In this document: piece by piece, positions 24,850-34,039 of the stretch | Layout: each line of letters opens with the position of its first letter | Numbering within the stretch: the stretch's first letter is position 1 | Assembly (NCBI RefSeq): GCF_000285275.1 | Contig: NZ_CADO01000005.1 | Coordinates: 26,759-90,758 of the forward strand | Direction of reading: 5' to 3' | Source: Acetobacter pasteurianus subsp. pasteurianus LMG 1262 = NBRC 106471 | GTDB taxonomy: Bacteria > Pseudomonadota > Alphaproteobacteria > Acetobacterales > Acetobacteraceae | Length of the DNA stretch: 64,000 nt | The notes under the pieces: generated by a model | What the model saw: the letters and a program-made list of their open reading frames with translations, nothing else | Told to the model about the DNA's origin: nothing | Database searches by the model: none | Position numbers and translations under genes: made by a program

Positions 24850-25497
24850 TCAGGTAGGTTGCCCGTAGGCTTTGATGTGCAGTGCATCCAGCCGCTTGTG
24901 GTTGCGGTCTGTCATGGGGCTGAGTTCCAGCACCTTCTGCCATGCTTTCAGGGCAGCTTTGCCATCGTTGCGATGTTCTTCAACACTGGCCAGAAGGCTC
25001 CAGCTTTCCACATCCAGCGGATCACGCTGCAAAGCCTCACCAATGTCGGTGATGGCTCCTTTTAGGTCTCCAGCCACAAGGCGCATTTGGGCGCGTGTGC
25101 GCCATAGAATGGCTTGGTCGGGTTGCAGGGCTAGGGCATCGCCTATGTCTTCTACCGCATCATCTGGCTTATCAGTTGTCAGGTCTTTTTCAGCCCGACG
25201 GACCAAAAGCTGTGTGGTGGGGGAGAGTTTGGCGGAGCGGAGGGCTTCCAGCTTTTCTTGCAGACCATGAGCTTCTTCTGGCGTTTTGGCATGAGCCAAT
25301 GCCGTAGAGAGCTGTTTTATCTGCTCAGCAACGCTGCTGGGATGTTGCGTAGCCGTATTTGCCTGTAAAGGCGCGGAGGGGGCTGTCGGCGCATTGGCTT
25401 GTGCCCACACCGTGGCAGGAAGGCCAGCATATATTGCGCAGAGGCCGACAAACAAAAACCCGTTTCTCCGGCAAGCGGAAAAACGGGTTTTACGCAT
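24850..25497 (-). CDS. Exported TPR-repeat protein
   Basis: The 215-aa protein has a signal peptide (MRKTRFSACRRNGFLFVGLCAIYAGLPATVWAQA), a Pro/Ala-rich stretch, a predicted coiled coil, and at least three TPR units from about residue 115 (PDQAILWRTRAQMRLVAGDLKGAITDIGEAL..., DVESWSLLASVEEHRNDGKAALKAWQKVLEL). It should act as a periplasmic scaffold; partners are unknown. The codons for the signal peptide include a strong hairpin that fits the terminator of rpmJ. A longer start at 25539 is possible but would sit directly after rpmJ. Confidence 0.75.
   Translation of the reverse strand: MRKTRFSACRRNGFLFVGLCAIYAGLPATVWAQANAPTAPSAPLQANTATQHPSSVAEQIKQLSTALAHAKTPEEAHGLQEKLEALRSAKLSPTTQLLVRRAEKDLTTDKPDDAVEDIGDALALQPDQAILWRTRAQMRLVAGDLKGAITDIGEALQRDPLDVESWSLLASVEEHRNDGKAALKAWQKVLELSPMTDRNHKRLDALHIKAYGQPT
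25455..25491 (-). terminator. Intrinsic terminator of rpmJ, inside the TPR gene start
   Basis: On the minus strand, 11-bp arms (25481-25491 and 25455-25465) plus four inner pairs enclose a five-base loop and are followed by TTTTTGTTTG. It lies 53 bp past the rpmJ stop and within codons 3-15 of the TPR gene, so it could limit read-through into that gene. Confidence 0.75.
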
Positions 25498-25543
25498 GGC
25501 ATGCGTGTTCAGCCAGCCAAAGAGGGCCGGATGAGGCATGAAA

Positions 25544-25669
25544 TTAGCCCTGACGAGCTTTCATGCGAGGGTTCTTCTTGTTGATAACATAAACCCGGCC
25601 GCGACGACGCACTACACGGCAGTCTTTATCGCGCACTTTGGCCGACTTCAGGCTGTTTCTGATTTTCAT
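25544..25669 (-). CDS. rpmJ: 50S ribosomal protein L36
   Basis: The 41-aa frame reads [20 protein letters not shown] and ends [11 protein letters not shown], a textbook L36 of the alphaproteobacterial type that lacks the full zinc Cys set (only one Cys is present). It assembles into the large ribosomal subunit. It is followed by a strong terminator that overlaps the next gene. Confidence 0.97.
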   Translation of the reverse strand: MKIRNSLKSAKVRDKDCRVVRRRGRVYVINKKNPRMKARQG

Positions 25670-25777
25670 GGCCCGTTTTCTCCGCCGATGCTGATGGACG
25701 TACAAAATAAGTTGGCTCGGCACATACCGGGTGCGTGCGTTAGAGTCAATATTTCTCGCAGTTTCGGGCGCATTTTC

Positions 25778-26740
25778 TTATAATTTAACGGCTTTATTTG
25801 TTTTGCGAGAGGTGGATACAGGTGGGGCCAGAGCCGAAAAGGTTGTGGCAAGTGTCTGAAAATCGGCTGCGCGGGGAGATCTCGGCCGCCATGCCAACCC
25901 AATGGTGCGCCGCGCCAGATCACTGGTGAGGGGGCGGGCAATAAGGTTGCGCCCATGCAGAATGCCCGCATGGATGGCCAGTTCCGGCATGATAGCAATG
26001 CCCAACCCTAGTTCCACCATTTCGGCCATGGAGTGAAGAGACATGGCGGTAAAGGTGGAGTCGCTTTCGCCTTCAGATCCGCTGCGGCTTGGGCTTTGGC
26101 GGCAGATGGCCAGAGTTTGATCGCGCAGGCAGTGGCCATCTTCCATCATGATCATGCTGTGTTCGGATAACTGAGAAGCCGGCACGGCAGGTAAGGCAGA
26201 AAATGGATGGTCGGGCGGCATAATCACCCGGAAGGGGTCTTGCCATAATGGGTGCGTTTCAGTGCCATCACACAGGCAGGGCATGGCCAGCACCAGTATA
26301 TCCAATTGGCCGAGTGAGAGCTTTTCAAGCAGATGTTCGGTGGTGTCTTCCGTAATGGAGAGCAAAAGGCGCGGGAAATGTTCACGCAGATTACGCACAA
26401 GCTGCGGAATCAGAAATGGCCCGATGGTTGGAATAATGCCGACTCGTAATGGCCCTGTCAGTGGTGTGCGGGCTGCGGCTGCCAGTTGTGGCACGGCTTC
26501 CAGCGCGGCTAGTGCCTGCCGGGCCTTGAGCGCAATTTCGTGCCCCAAAGGGGTGAACACCACTTTTTTGCTCACGGTGCGGTCCAGCAAAGGGGCATCA
26601 AGCTGGCGTTCCAGCGCCATAATGCCAGCGGAAAGGGTGGATTGCGTTACAGCGCAAGCGGCGGCGGCCCGCCCGAAATGGCGCAGTTCTGAAAGGGTGA
26701 TCAGATAGCGTAATTGCTGGGCAGAAGGCAGCGGCAGCAC
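25778..26740 (-). CDS. oxyR: Hydrogen peroxide-sensing LysR regulator OxyR
   Basis: The 320-aa protein has a LysR helix-turn-helix near the N-terminus (HFGRAAAACAVTQSTLSAGIMALERQL) and the peroxide-sensing pair Cys204 and Cys213 within GHCLRDQTLAIC, which is nearly the E. coli OxyR motif. Oxidation to a disulfide activates peroxide defence genes. GTG 26740 is chosen because AGGA lies 9 bp upstream; a TTG at 26776 would add 12 residues. It is divergent from ahpC, with which it shares a 180-bp control region. Confidence 0.94.
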   Translation of the reverse strand: MLPLPSAQQLRYLITLSELRHFGRAAAACAVTQSTLSAGIMALERQLDAPLLDRTVSKKVVFTPLGHEIALKARQALAALEAVPQLAAAARTPLTGPLRVGIIPTIGPFLIPQLVRNLREHFPRLLLSITEDTTEHLLEKLSLGQLDILVLAMPCLCDGTETHPLWQDPFRVIMPPDHPFSALPAVPASQLSEHSMIMMEDGHCLRDQTLAICRQSPSRSGSEGESDSTFTAMSLHSMAEMVELGLGIAIMPELAIHAGILHGRNLIARPLTSDLARRTIGLAWRPRSPRAADFQTLATTFSALAPPVSTSRKTNKAVKL

Positions 26741-26801
26741 GGCGTGATTTCCTGATGCAATGTATCTGAGAGGCAAATGTTCGGCATTTCATCGAATACT
26801 T

Positions 26802-26829
26802 CAATGATTTTGATATAAAATATTCATTG
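26802..26829. promoter_or_regulatory. Interrupted palindrome in the oxyR-ahpC control region
   Basis: CAATGA and TCATTG form the ends of a 28-bp A/T-rich dyad whose centre is partly symmetric too. It lies between the divergent genes and overlaps a possible -10 region. It is a candidate OxyR binding site, although it does not match the classical ATAG/CTAT spacing. Confidence 0.4.
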
Positions 26830-26920
26830 GCTTAAATGAAAAAGCCGCGCCATACAGGACAACACAGCCGGTGGCATGTTGGTGCTGCATGGCGTGTGCC
26901 AAGCTATAAGGAGCAAGATT

Positions 26921-27463
26921 ATGCTGACAGTTGGCGATAAATTTCCAAGCTTTGATCTGACCGCCGTTCCTGGTGGCCCGGAAGGCCTGAAGGGCGACTT
27001 CGTTCAGATTTCTGACAAGAGCGATGCCGGTAAGTGGAAGATCGTATTCTTCTGGCCGATGGACTTCACGTTCGTCTGCCCGACAGAAATCGTTGCTTTC
27101 GGTAAGCTGGCCAAAGACTTCGCTGATCGTGATGCCGTTGTGTACGGTGTGTCCATCGACAGCCAGTTCGTGCACCTTAACTGGCGCCTGCATCATGATG
27201 ACCTGAAGGATCTGCCGATCCCGATGCTGGCTGACATCAAGCGTGAGCTGACAGAAGGCACAGGCGTTCTGGCTAAAGAAGCCGGCGTTGCCCTGCGCGC
27301 TACCTTTGTTGTGGACCCGCATGGCGTGATTCGCCACGTGTCCGTCAACGATCTGTCCGTTGGTCGTAACCCACAGGAAATCCTGCGTATTCTGGATGGC
27401 CTGCAGAGCGACGAACTGTGCCCATGTAACTGGAAGAAGGGTGACGACTTTATTAAAGTCTGA
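26921..27463 (+). CDS. ahpC: Peroxiredoxin AhpC (alkyl hydroperoxide reductase)
   Basis: The 180-aa peroxiredoxin has the peroxidatic Cys53 in DFTFVCPTE and C-terminal cysteines 167 and 169 in CPCNW, as in the AhpC group reduced by AhpD. It reduces hydrogen peroxide and organic peroxides in the cytoplasm. AAGGAG lies upstream of ATG 26921. Its control region is shared with oxyR and its partner ahpD lies 204 bp downstream. Confidence 0.95.
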   Translation: MLTVGDKFPSFDLTAVPGGPEGLKGDFVQISDKSDAGKWKIVFFWPMDFTFVCPTEIVAFGKLAKDFADRDAVVYGVSIDSQFVHLNWRLHHDDLKDLPIPMLADIKRELTEGTGVLAKEAGVALRATFVVDPHGVIRHVSVNDLSVGRNPQEILRILDGLQSDELCPCNWKKGDDFIKV

Positions 27464-27505
27464 GCCTGAAAATTTCATCCGGCCTGCGGGGCGGATGAGG
27501 CGGTG

Positions 27506-27525
27506 CGGGTGGCATATGCCACCCG
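27506..27525. terminator. Perfect 20-bp palindrome after ahpC
   Basis: A loop-free palindrome centred on GCATATGC, 42 bp past the ahpC stop. It could end or protect ahpC mRNA before ahpD. The T-run is weak. Confidence 0.45.
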
Positions 27526-27667
27526 TTGCCTTCTTCCATGAAGGGGGAGGCGGTGGCCCTGATGTGGTTACCAACTGCGCCAGATAATGGTGCAGCTTAC
27601 GCGGCAAAAACCGTGCTGGCGCTATGCGTCTGATTTTTCCCGAATAACCTGAAAACTGGAAAACGCT

Positions 27668-28195
27668 ATGTCCATTGATGCAATCAAGGATCGTATTCCC
27701 GATTATGCCAAGGATCTGCGGCTTAATCTCAGCTCCTTGGCCAATGATGTTACGCTGACACCGCAGCAGCTTGCAGGCACATTTGTGGCATCTGCATTGG
27801 CAGCCCGGAATGATGAAGTAACATCAGCCATTGTGGCGCAGTTTGCTTCAACACTGTCACCGGAAGCACTGACGGCAGCTAAATCAGCCAACGCCATTAT
27901 GGCCATGAACAATATTTACTATCGCTTTGTGCACATGGCAGGTGGTGAATATTCCAAAATGCCTGCACAGCTGCGCATGAGCGTGATTGCGAAGCCCGGC
28001 GTAGAAAAAGCTGATTTTGAACTGTGGTGTCTGGCTGTTTCTGTGATCAACGGGTGTGATCTGTGCGTGACCAGCCATGAAAAGATCGTGCGTGAAGCAT
28101 TGGGGGCATCTGCCGTGCAAACAGCTGCGCGTATTGCTGCCACAGTGCATGCCGTTGCAGTTATTCTGCAGGGTGCCAGCGCTTTAGGTGATTGA
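27668..28195 (+). CDS. ahpD: Alkylhydroperoxidase AhpD
   Basis: The 175-aa protein has the AhpD active site: Cys130 and Cys133 in [12 protein letters not shown] with His137 after it. AhpD carries electrons to AhpC, usually from a lipoyl protein. The length and flanking segments match the CMD family. It probably belongs to the OxyR-controlled unit with ahpC. Confidence 0.94.
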   Translation: MSIDAIKDRIPDYAKDLRLNLSSLANDVTLTPQQLAGTFVASALAARNDEVTSAIVAQFASTLSPEALTAAKSANAIMAMNNIYYRFVHMAGGEYSKMPAQLRMSVIAKPGVEKADFELWCLAVSVINGCDLCVTSHEKIVREALGASAVQTAARIAATVHAVAVILQGASALGD

Positions 28196-28213
28196 AGCTG
28201 AAAAGCCTTACTT

Positions 28214-28232
28214 CCGGCTGCTTAGCAGCCGG
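28214..28232. terminator. Hairpin downstream of ahpD
   Basis: Perfect 8-bp GC-rich arms around TTA, 19 bp after the ahpD stop. Only A-rich sequence follows, so it is a likely but not classical terminator. Confidence 0.5.
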
Positions 28233-28293
28233 ACAAAAGCAGGCCGCACCACTTTTGTGTTCCTAAAGAAAATAAATTTTTAAGGAAATAAAG

Positions 28294-28370
<77 letters not shown>

Positions 28371-28519
28371 AGTTTCAACGCGCTTTCGTGCGTTGGTATG
28401 TCGCGCTTTATAGCGATGTTTTCGCGTTTGGCAACAGGGTTTTCATAAAAAAATTCATTTCAGGAAAATTTTCTCTCGCTACACCCAGAAAAACGGCAAT
28501 TTCTTTTGAATGGAATGGC

Positions 28520-29128
28520 TTATTTTGCCTTTTCAAACGCACCAGCAATGGAAAGCTCCACTTTGTCTGCCACCATAGGCACATAGGTTTTTATGCCATA
28601 GGCACTGCGTTTGAGCTCCCCCGTGGCCTGAAAGCCCACAGTATAGGTTTTGTTCATGGGGTTTTGCCCCGCACCTATAAAGCGTGCATGCAGGATGAGT
28701 GGCTGTGTAATGCCATGTAGCGTGAATTGCCCTTCAATATCGGCGGTGTCTGTGCCGGTTTGTGTGATTTTGGAGGAAACAAATTCAGCCTTGGGGTAGT
28801 GGGCCACATCAAACCACTCAGATGTTTTCAGCTCTTCGGTCAGCTTGGTGCTGGGTGTCAGAATGCTGCCAACAGGGATGGAAACGCTCAGCCGGGATTC
28901 TGCTGGCTGGGCAGGATCAAGTGCAAGCGTGCCCGATGCGTTTGAGAAAAAGCCGGTATAATTGGTAAAGCCCAGATGGAGCACAGAAAACACCACCTGT
29001 GTGTGGTTGGGATCTACGGCGTAATTTCCCTGTTCAACAGCGGAAAAGGCTGGAGCAGCTTGAGCTGTTGAGAGAACAAAGGTTAATCCCACAAGTGTCA
29101 GGAAAGGGCGCGGGAAAAGAGTGCTCAT
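28520..29128 (-). CDS. YceI family periplasmic protein
   Basis: The 202-aa protein has a signal peptide ending at about AQA, followed by the YceI lipocalin-like fold: YAVDPNHTQVVFSVLHLGFTNYTGFF, STKLTEELKTSEWFDVAHYPKAEF and the C-terminal KRSAYGIKTYVPMVADKVEL. Members bind isoprenoid chains such as polyprenyl quinones. The start at 29128 has AAGGAACAG upstream; an in-frame ATG at 29143 is less likely. Confidence 0.9.
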   Translation of the reverse strand: MSTLFPRPFLTLVGLTFVLSTAQAAPAFSAVEQGNYAVDPNHTQVVFSVLHLGFTNYTGFFSNASGTLALDPAQPAESRLSVSIPVGSILTPSTKLTEELKTSEWFDVAHYPKAEFVSSKITQTGTDTADIEGQFTLHGITQPLILHARFIGAGQNPMNKTYTVGFQATGELKRSAYGIKTYVPMVADKVELSIAGAFEKAK

Positions 29129-29209
29129 AAGCTGTTCCTTCAAAAACGAGAGCTTTGAGAGGGATAGCTCCTGAGCAAACAGAAAGTTTCCGGTAAGTTT
29201 TTTCCGCCT

Positions 29210-30028
29210 CTAACCGAAGCGGAATCCAGATAGCGCTTTACCTAAAACTGTATCGCTATACGTGCGTATGCCTTCATCCTGCCCAGCGGCACCTGCGGCC
29301 ACCATAAGTGGCAGTAAATGTTCCTCGCGCGGGTGGCAGACACGTGCGCCGGGTGCAGAGGCCCAGTGTAAAAGCTGGATATTGCGCTCAACTGGTGGGG
29401 CAGTCACCGCTTTTGCCAACCATGTATCAAATTCTTGTGCAGCCTGATTGGTCGCGGGGGAGCCGTTCATAAAGTGGCGTAGGTTATGATAGGTCATGCC
29501 CGTGCCAACAATTAGCACATTCTGGGCGCGCAGAGGCTCCAGAGCAGCCCCAAGGGCAATATGGGCTGCGGGCTCCATGCTTTTCAGCAGGGATAGCTCT
29601 ACAATCGGAATATCGGCGTTTTCAAACGCCAGCATGAAAGGGATGAAAACGCCGTGGTCGAACCCGCGCTCTTCGTCTGTGGCACATGGCATGCCAGCTT
29701 CATGCAAAAGGTTACAAACAGTGCTCGCCAGCGCCGGGCTGCCCGGTGCCGGGTATTGTAGCTGATAGGTATGTGGCGGAAAGCCATAGTAATCATAAAT
29801 GAGCGGTGGATTGGGGGCAGCCGTAACGGTGGGGATGTCTTCCTCCCAATGGCCGGAAACCACCAGAATGGCATCAGGTTTGCGGGGCAGGGTGCTTTGT
29901 GTGCTGCGGAGATATTCCGCCATCCGGTCCCACGTATCGGGCCAGTCCATAAAAAAGCAGGGGCCACCCCCATGAGGGAGAAAGAGAACGGGCTGGCGTG
30001 AGGGAAGGGGAGACCCCGGAATGGGCAT
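29210..30028 (-). CDS. LigB/DODA-type extradiol ring-opening dioxygenase (YgiD-like)
   Basis: The 272-aa enzyme has the metal-binding His positions of the family in VLFLPHGGGP, VVSGHWE, ERGFDHGVFIPF and MTYHNLRHF. The E. coli homologue YgiD acts on DOPA-like catechols; its true substrate in bacteria is uncertain. The start at 30028 has GGAG upstream. The terminator at 30132-30166 separates it from ppa. Confidence 0.9.
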   Translation of the reverse strand: MPIPGSPLPSRQPVLFLPHGGGPCFFMDWPDTWDRMAEYLRSTQSTLPRKPDAILVVSGHWEEDIPTVTAAPNPPLIYDYYGFPPHTYQLQYPAPGSPALASTVCNLLHEAGMPCATDEERGFDHGVFIPFMLAFENADIPIVELSLLKSMEPAAHIALGAALEPLRAQNVLIVGTGMTYHNLRHFMNGSPATNQAAQEFDTWLAKAVTAPPVERNIQLLHWASAPGARVCHPREEHLLPLMVAAGAAGQDEGIRTYSDTVLGKALSGFRFG

Positions 30029-30131
30029 GCTGGTTTTCTCCAATATCCGCGTGCTTCATATTGGAGGGCAAGGGCGCGCTTGATAAGTCGTTTTCTGGGA
30101 GAACTCTTTTTGCGCAGGGTATGAGGCAAGA

Positions 30132-30166
30132 AAAAAGCTGCGGAGCAGAAGCTGCCGCAGCTTTTT
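30132..30166 (-). terminator. Bidirectional-looking intrinsic terminator after ppa
   Basis: 12-bp arms 30132-30143 and 30155-30166 form a strong stem flanked by A- and T-runs. It lies 22 bp beyond the ppa stop and ends that transcript. Confidence 0.85.
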
Positions 30167-30188
30167 GTAAGCAGAGTGCAAAGGCGGC

Positions 30189-30716
30189 TTATTTGCCTTT
30201 TGCAGCTTCCAGAGCTTTTACAATGAACTCGCCTGCTTCTTCCTTCGTGCCCCAACCGGTCACTTTCACCCATTTGCCTTTTTCGAGGTCTTTATAGCGG
30301 GTGAAGAAGTGCTCGATGGCCTGCACGGTAATTTCCGGCAGATCGCTCACGCTTTCCACTTTGGTGAACTGCGGGTGCACTTTGTCGTGCGGTACGCAGA
30401 TGATTTTTTCGTCCTGACCGGATTCGTCTTCCATCTTCAGAACGCCAATCGGGCGGGCGCGAATCACGCAGCCGGGCACAACATTGTGCGGGGTCAGCAC
30501 CAGGGCGTCCGTCGGGTCACCGTCAGCGGCCAGCGTGTTGGGGATAAAGCCGTAAGCGGTGGGGTAAGCCATGGGCGTAAACAGGAAACGGTCCACAACA
30601 AGGGCGCCGCTTTCTTTGTCGATTTCGTATTTGACAGAAGAACCCTGCGGAATTTCGATCACGACGTTAATATCAAACGGCACATCTTTGCCGGGGGAAA
30701 GTTTTGAAACGTCCAT
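30189..30716 (-). CDS. ppa: Inorganic pyrophosphatase
   Basis: The 175-aa type I pyrophosphatase has the conserved YEIDKESGALVVDRFL, the Asp-rich active-site block DGDPTDALVL and DEKIICVP, and the length of bacterial PPases. It hydrolyses pyrophosphate to drive biosynthesis. It is transcribed alone, with a terminator after it and a divergent tRNA gene upstream. Confidence 0.97.
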   Translation of the reverse strand: MDVSKLSPGKDVPFDINVVIEIPQGSSVKYEIDKESGALVVDRFLFTPMAYPTAYGFIPNTLAADGDPTDALVLTPHNVVPGCVIRARPIGVLKMEDESGQDEKIICVPHDKVHPQFTKVESVSDLPEITVQAIEHFFTRYKDLEKGKWVKVTGWGTKEEAGEFIVKALEAAKGK

Positions 30717-30872
30717 TGAAGACTGCTCCAGAGCTGAAAAATTAAAGGCGGCAAACCCTATCTGGCAGATGCCCGCTTGCCAAGAGTAATGCGTTTTTCA
30801 TGCCAGGTGGCAGTTTTCAGCACAGAAACCCTTGCCAAATCGCTCAGGTTGCGTAATCAGGAACCCGCCTGC

Positions 30873-30946
30873 GCGCCCGTAGCTCAATTGGTTAGAGCGG
30901 GCCGCTCATAACGGCTTGGTTGCGGGTTCAAGTCCTGCCGGGCGCA
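30873..30946 (+). tRNA. tRNA with CAU anticodon, probably tRNA-Ile2
   Basis: A 74-base tRNA folds with acceptor GCGCCCG/CGGGCGC, D arm TAGCTCAATTGGTTAGAG, loop CTCATAA and T loop GGTTCAAGTCC; CCA is not encoded. The CAT anticodon allows Met or lysidine-modified Ile2. Acceptor pairs C4-G69 and C5-G68 are those recognised by TilS in Ile2 and differ from elongator Met, and there is no initiator mismatch, so Ile2 is favoured. Confidence 0.85.
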
Positions 30947-31025
30947 GGCGATAACAGCTTGCTGCGCCGATGTGGTCGCACCCGCCCTTTTATCTTACCC
31001 ATCCGCATTACGGGAGTTCATTATC

Positions 31026-32705
31026 ATGGCATCCTATCAATACGTTTATGTCATGAAGGATCTGACAAAGTCCTATCCCGGCGGGCGTGAAGTGTTCAAA
31101 GGCATCACGCTGTCCTTCATGCCGGGTGCCAAAATCGGCATTCTGGGTGTGAACGGTGCTGGTAAGTCTACCCTGCTGAAAATCATGGCCGGCATCGATA
31201 AGGAATTCGGTGGTGAGGCATGGGCCGCAGAAGGTGTGCGTGTTGGCTATCTGGAGCAGGAACCGCAGCTAGACCCCAAGCTGACCGTGGGCGAAAACGT
31301 GGCTCTGGGCTTTGGTGATCTCAAAAAGGCCGTAGATCGGTTTAACGAGATTTCCGCCCGCTTTGCCGAGCCCATGGAAGATGAAGAAATGAACGCCCTG
31401 CTGGCCGAACAGGCCGAATTGCAGGAAAAGATTGATGCCGGTGATGGCTGGGAGCTGGACCGCAAGCTGGATATTGCGCTGGATGCCCTGCGCTGCCCGC
31501 CCGCAGATAGCCCGGTAGATAAACTTTCTGGTGGTGAGCGCCGCCGCGTGGCCCTGTGCCGCCTGTTGCTGGAAAAGCCCGACCTGCTGCTGCTGGACGA
31601 ACCAACCAACCATTTGGATGCTGAAAGCGTTGCGTGGCTTGAACGCACACTGAAGGATTACGATGGCACTGTGATGGTCATTACCCATGACCGTTACTTC
31701 CTGGACAACGTGACCAACTGGATTCTGGAAATCGAGCGTGGCCGCGGCATTCCGTTTGAAGGCAACTATTCCTCCTGGCTGGAACAGAAGCGCAAGCGCC
31801 TGGCACAGGAAGAAAAGGAAGAAAGTTCCCGCCAGCGTGCATTGGCTGCGGAACAGGAATGGATTAACGCCAGCCCCAAAGCTCGGCAGACCAAAAGCAA
31901 GGCTCGTATTACCAAATATGAGGAAATGCTGGCTGCCAGTGCTGAAAAAGTTAGCGGCGTTGCAGACATTGTTATTCCGCCCGGCCCCCGCCTTGGCGGC
32001 ACTGTTATTGAAGCCGAAAACCTGACCAAGGGTTTTGGTGAACGTCTGCTGATTGATAACCTCAATTTCAAGCTGCCACCGGGTGGTATTGTGGGGGTTA
32101 TCGGCCCGAACGGTGCTGGTAAATCCACCCTGTTCAAAATGATTATCGGGCAGGAAAAGCCAGATGCGGGTGATCTGAAGATCGGTGAAACCGTAAAGCT
32201 TGGCTACGTTGATCAGTCTCGTGATGATCTCGATGCAGACAAAACCGTGTGGGAAGAAATTTCCGGCGGCACGGATGTCATCTATCTGGGTAAGCGGGCT
32301 GTGCCTTCACGCGCCTATGTTGGGGCCTTTAACTTTAAAGGGTCTGACCAGCAGAAGAAGGTAGGCGTGCTTTCTGGTGGTGAGCGCAACCGCGTGCATC
32401 TGGCCAAGATGCTGCGGCAGGAAAGCAACGTGATCCTGTTGGACGAACCGACCAACGATTTGGATGTGGATACCCTGCGTGCGTTGGAAGATGCGCTGGC
32501 AGAATTCCCCGGTTGCGCTGTGGTGATCTCGCATGATCGCTGGTTCCTGGACCGTCTGGCAACGCATATTCTGGCCTTTGAAGGCGATTCCCATGTGGAA
32601 TGGTTTGAAGGGAACTTCCAGGCATATGAAGAAGACAAGCGCCGCCGTTTGGGGCCAGAGGCTACAGAACCTGGCCGCATCCAGTACAAACCTCTTGCTC
32701 GTTAA
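31026..32705 (+). CDS. ettA: Energy-dependent translational throttle protein EttA (ABC-F)
   Basis: The 559-aa soluble ABC-F protein has two ATP-binding cassettes. Walker A motifs are GVNGAGKST and GPNGAGKST, signatures [13 protein letters not shown] and [13 protein letters not shown], and Walker [12 protein letters not shown] and [10 protein letters not shown]. An arm insertion after the first Walker A and a linker rich in basic residues ([15 protein letters not shown]) fit EttA, which acts at the ribosomal E site. ATG 31026 has GGGAG upstream. Confidence 0.96.
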   Translation: MASYQYVYVMKDLTKSYPGGREVFKGITLSFMPGAKIGILGVNGAGKSTLLKIMAGIDKEFGGEAWAAEGVRVGYLEQEPQLDPKLTVGENVALGFGDLKKAVDRFNEISARFAEPMEDEEMNALLAEQAELQEKIDAGDGWELDRKLDIALDALRCPPADSPVDKLSGGERRRVALCRLLLEKPDLLLLDEPTNHLDAESVAWLERTLKDYDGTVMVITHDRYFLDNVTNWILEIERGRGIPFEGNYSSWLEQKRKRLAQEEKEESSRQRALAAEQEWINASPKARQTKSKARITKYEEMLAASAEKVSGVADIVIPPGPRLGGTVIEAENLTKGFGERLLIDNLNFKLPPGGIVGVIGPNGAGKSTLFKMIIGQEKPDAGDLKIGETVKLGYVDQSRDDLDADKTVWEEISGGTDVIYLGKRAVPSRAYVGAFNFKGSDQQKKVGVLSGGERNRVHLAKMLRQESNVILLDEPTNDLDVDTLRALEDALAEFPGCAVVISHDRWFLDRLATHILAFEGDSHVEWFEGNFQAYEEDKRRRLGPEATEPGRIQYKPLAR

Positions 32706-32714
32706 GTAAGGTTC

Positions 32715-32743
32715 ATAGGAGCCCATGTTTATTGGGCTCCTAT
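32715..32743 (+). terminator. Terminator-like hairpin after ettA
   Basis: Perfect 11-bp arms 32715-32725 and 32733-32743 around seven bases, 9 bp after the ettA stop. Only a short T-containing tail follows. Confidence 0.65.
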
Positions 32744-32827
32744 CTTGATGAAGACACCATGTATTACCGGCAGCAAGTGCAATTAAAGGAAGGGTATCTG
32801 CCTTTTCTTTGCTGCAAGGCGTGAATT

Positions 32828-33331
32828 GTGGATTCGCGTTCGGTCAGAACTCCGCGCCTGCTGCTTAAGCCCGTAACCTGGCGGGATATGGAAGATATGG
32901 TGCGCCTGAAAGCCGATGGCGGTGCCTTTGGCCGTATGCTTGGTGGTGTGCGCAGCCGCCAGCAGGCGGAACTGGAAATGGCGGATGATATCGCTTTCTG
33001 GGCCTGCCACCGGGTAGGTATTTTTACCATTCATGAACAAGGCCGTTTTGTAGGCATGACCGGTATTCATGACCGGCCAGATGGGCGTGGCTTTGCCTTG
33101 CGCTTTGCGCTTTTTCCGTGGGCTAGTGGCCGCGGTATTGCACGAGAGGCTGCAAGCGCAGCCCTTAACTTTGCGCATGATGCCGGGATTAATAAAGTGA
33201 TAGCCGTTGCGGCAGAAAGCAATGTGGCATCCCGCACTATTCTGGGCGGTATTGGGATGCGGGTGGAAGAAACGTTTGAGAGAGATGGCCAGACAATGCT
33301 GGTTTATGAAAGCGTTTGGCCCAAGCCATAA
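32828..33331 (+). CDS. GNAT family N-acetyltransferase (RimJ/RimL-like)
   Basis: The 167-aa protein opens with TPRLLLKPVTWRDMEDM, the usual beta1-alpha1 start of RimJ/RimL-type acetyltransferases, and has the acetyl-CoA loop region WASGRGIAREAASAALNFAHD and the late block ESNVASRTILGGIGM. The acceptor cannot be predicted. It begins with GTG and ends at a perfect palindromic terminator shared with the convergent mlaC gene. Confidence 0.87.
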   Translation: MDSRSVRTPRLLLKPVTWRDMEDMVRLKADGGAFGRMLGGVRSRQQAELEMADDIAFWACHRVGIFTIHEQGRFVGMTGIHDRPDGRGFALRFALFPWASGRGIAREAASAALNFAHDAGINKVIAVAAESNVASRTILGGIGMRVEETFERDGQTMLVYESVWPKP

Positions 33332-33366
33332 AAAAGGGGGTGTTCCATATGGAACACCCCCTTTTT
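33331..33366. terminator. Perfect 36-bp palindromic bidirectional terminator
   Basis: Five A, five G, TGTTCCATATGGAACA, five C, five T: symmetric in both directions and placed between convergent genes. It serves both the acetyltransferase and mlaC. Confidence 0.9.
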
Positions 33367-33385
33367 AAATTGGAATATGTTTGCG

Positions 33386-34012
33386 TTAGTTAGCCGGTGC
33401 GTTGTGGTGGCTCAACTGGCGCTGCAAGGCATCTAGCAGGGCACCTACGTTACCGCCATTGCGTGCGATGTAGGAGGAATAGTCATTCCGCTGTGTCAGG
33501 CGCAGACTGGCACCTTCACCAATAACATCCACCACTTTTGGGCTGCCAGAGGCTTCGCTTACAATCCACTGCATGGCAGCAGCAGGCTGCTGTGGGCGCA
33601 CCAGCGTGCTATCCACGGCGTATTCATCTGCGCCAGTGCTGGTGACATTACCCAGCGTAAAGTTTACGCCACGGTATTCACCCAGCTTGTCCGTAATGGC
33701 GTTAACCAGAACCTGATGAAACAGGCCCAGATAACGCTGCTGCTGGTCTGGAGAAGCAGTTTTCCAGTAACGCCCCAGGCAGTAACGGCCGATTCCATCA
33801 ATATCGACGTTTTTCTGCACCAAAGGCAGAACTTTTTCTTTCTTTTCAGCCAACGGAATTGGGCTGTTGACGATGGCAACAAGCTGGTTGCCAAACACCT
33901 GAATAAACTGTTTTGCGTTTTCCGCAGCGCGCGCAGGAGCGGAAAAAAGGCCACCAGCGCAAAGCAGGGCAAAGGCACCCAGAACAACACGGCGGCTTGA
34001 AAGAAATTTCAT
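33386..34012 (-). CDS. MlaC/HpnM-type periplasmic lipid-binding protein
   Basis: The 208-aa protein has a signal peptide ending near ARA, then the MlaC (Ttg2D) fold with VQKNVDIDGIGRYCLGRYWKTASPDQQQRYLGLFHQVLVN as its clearest block. It shuttles phospholipids across the periplasm; in hopanoid producers the close relative is called HpnM. It follows mlaA by 27 bp, so the two work together. Confidence 0.88.
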   Translation of the reverse strand: MKFLSSRRVVLGAFALLCAGGLFSAPARAAENAKQFIQVFGNQLVAIVNSPIPLAEKKEKVLPLVQKNVDIDGIGRYCLGRYWKTASPDQQQRYLGLFHQVLVNAITDKLGEYRGVNFTLGNVTSTGADEYAVDSTLVRPQQPAAAMQWIVSEASGSPKVVDVIGEGASLRLTQRNDYSSYIARNGGNVGALLDALQRQLSHHNAPAN

Positions 34013-34039
34013 GTCTGTGTACCCTTTTGGCTGTTTTTC

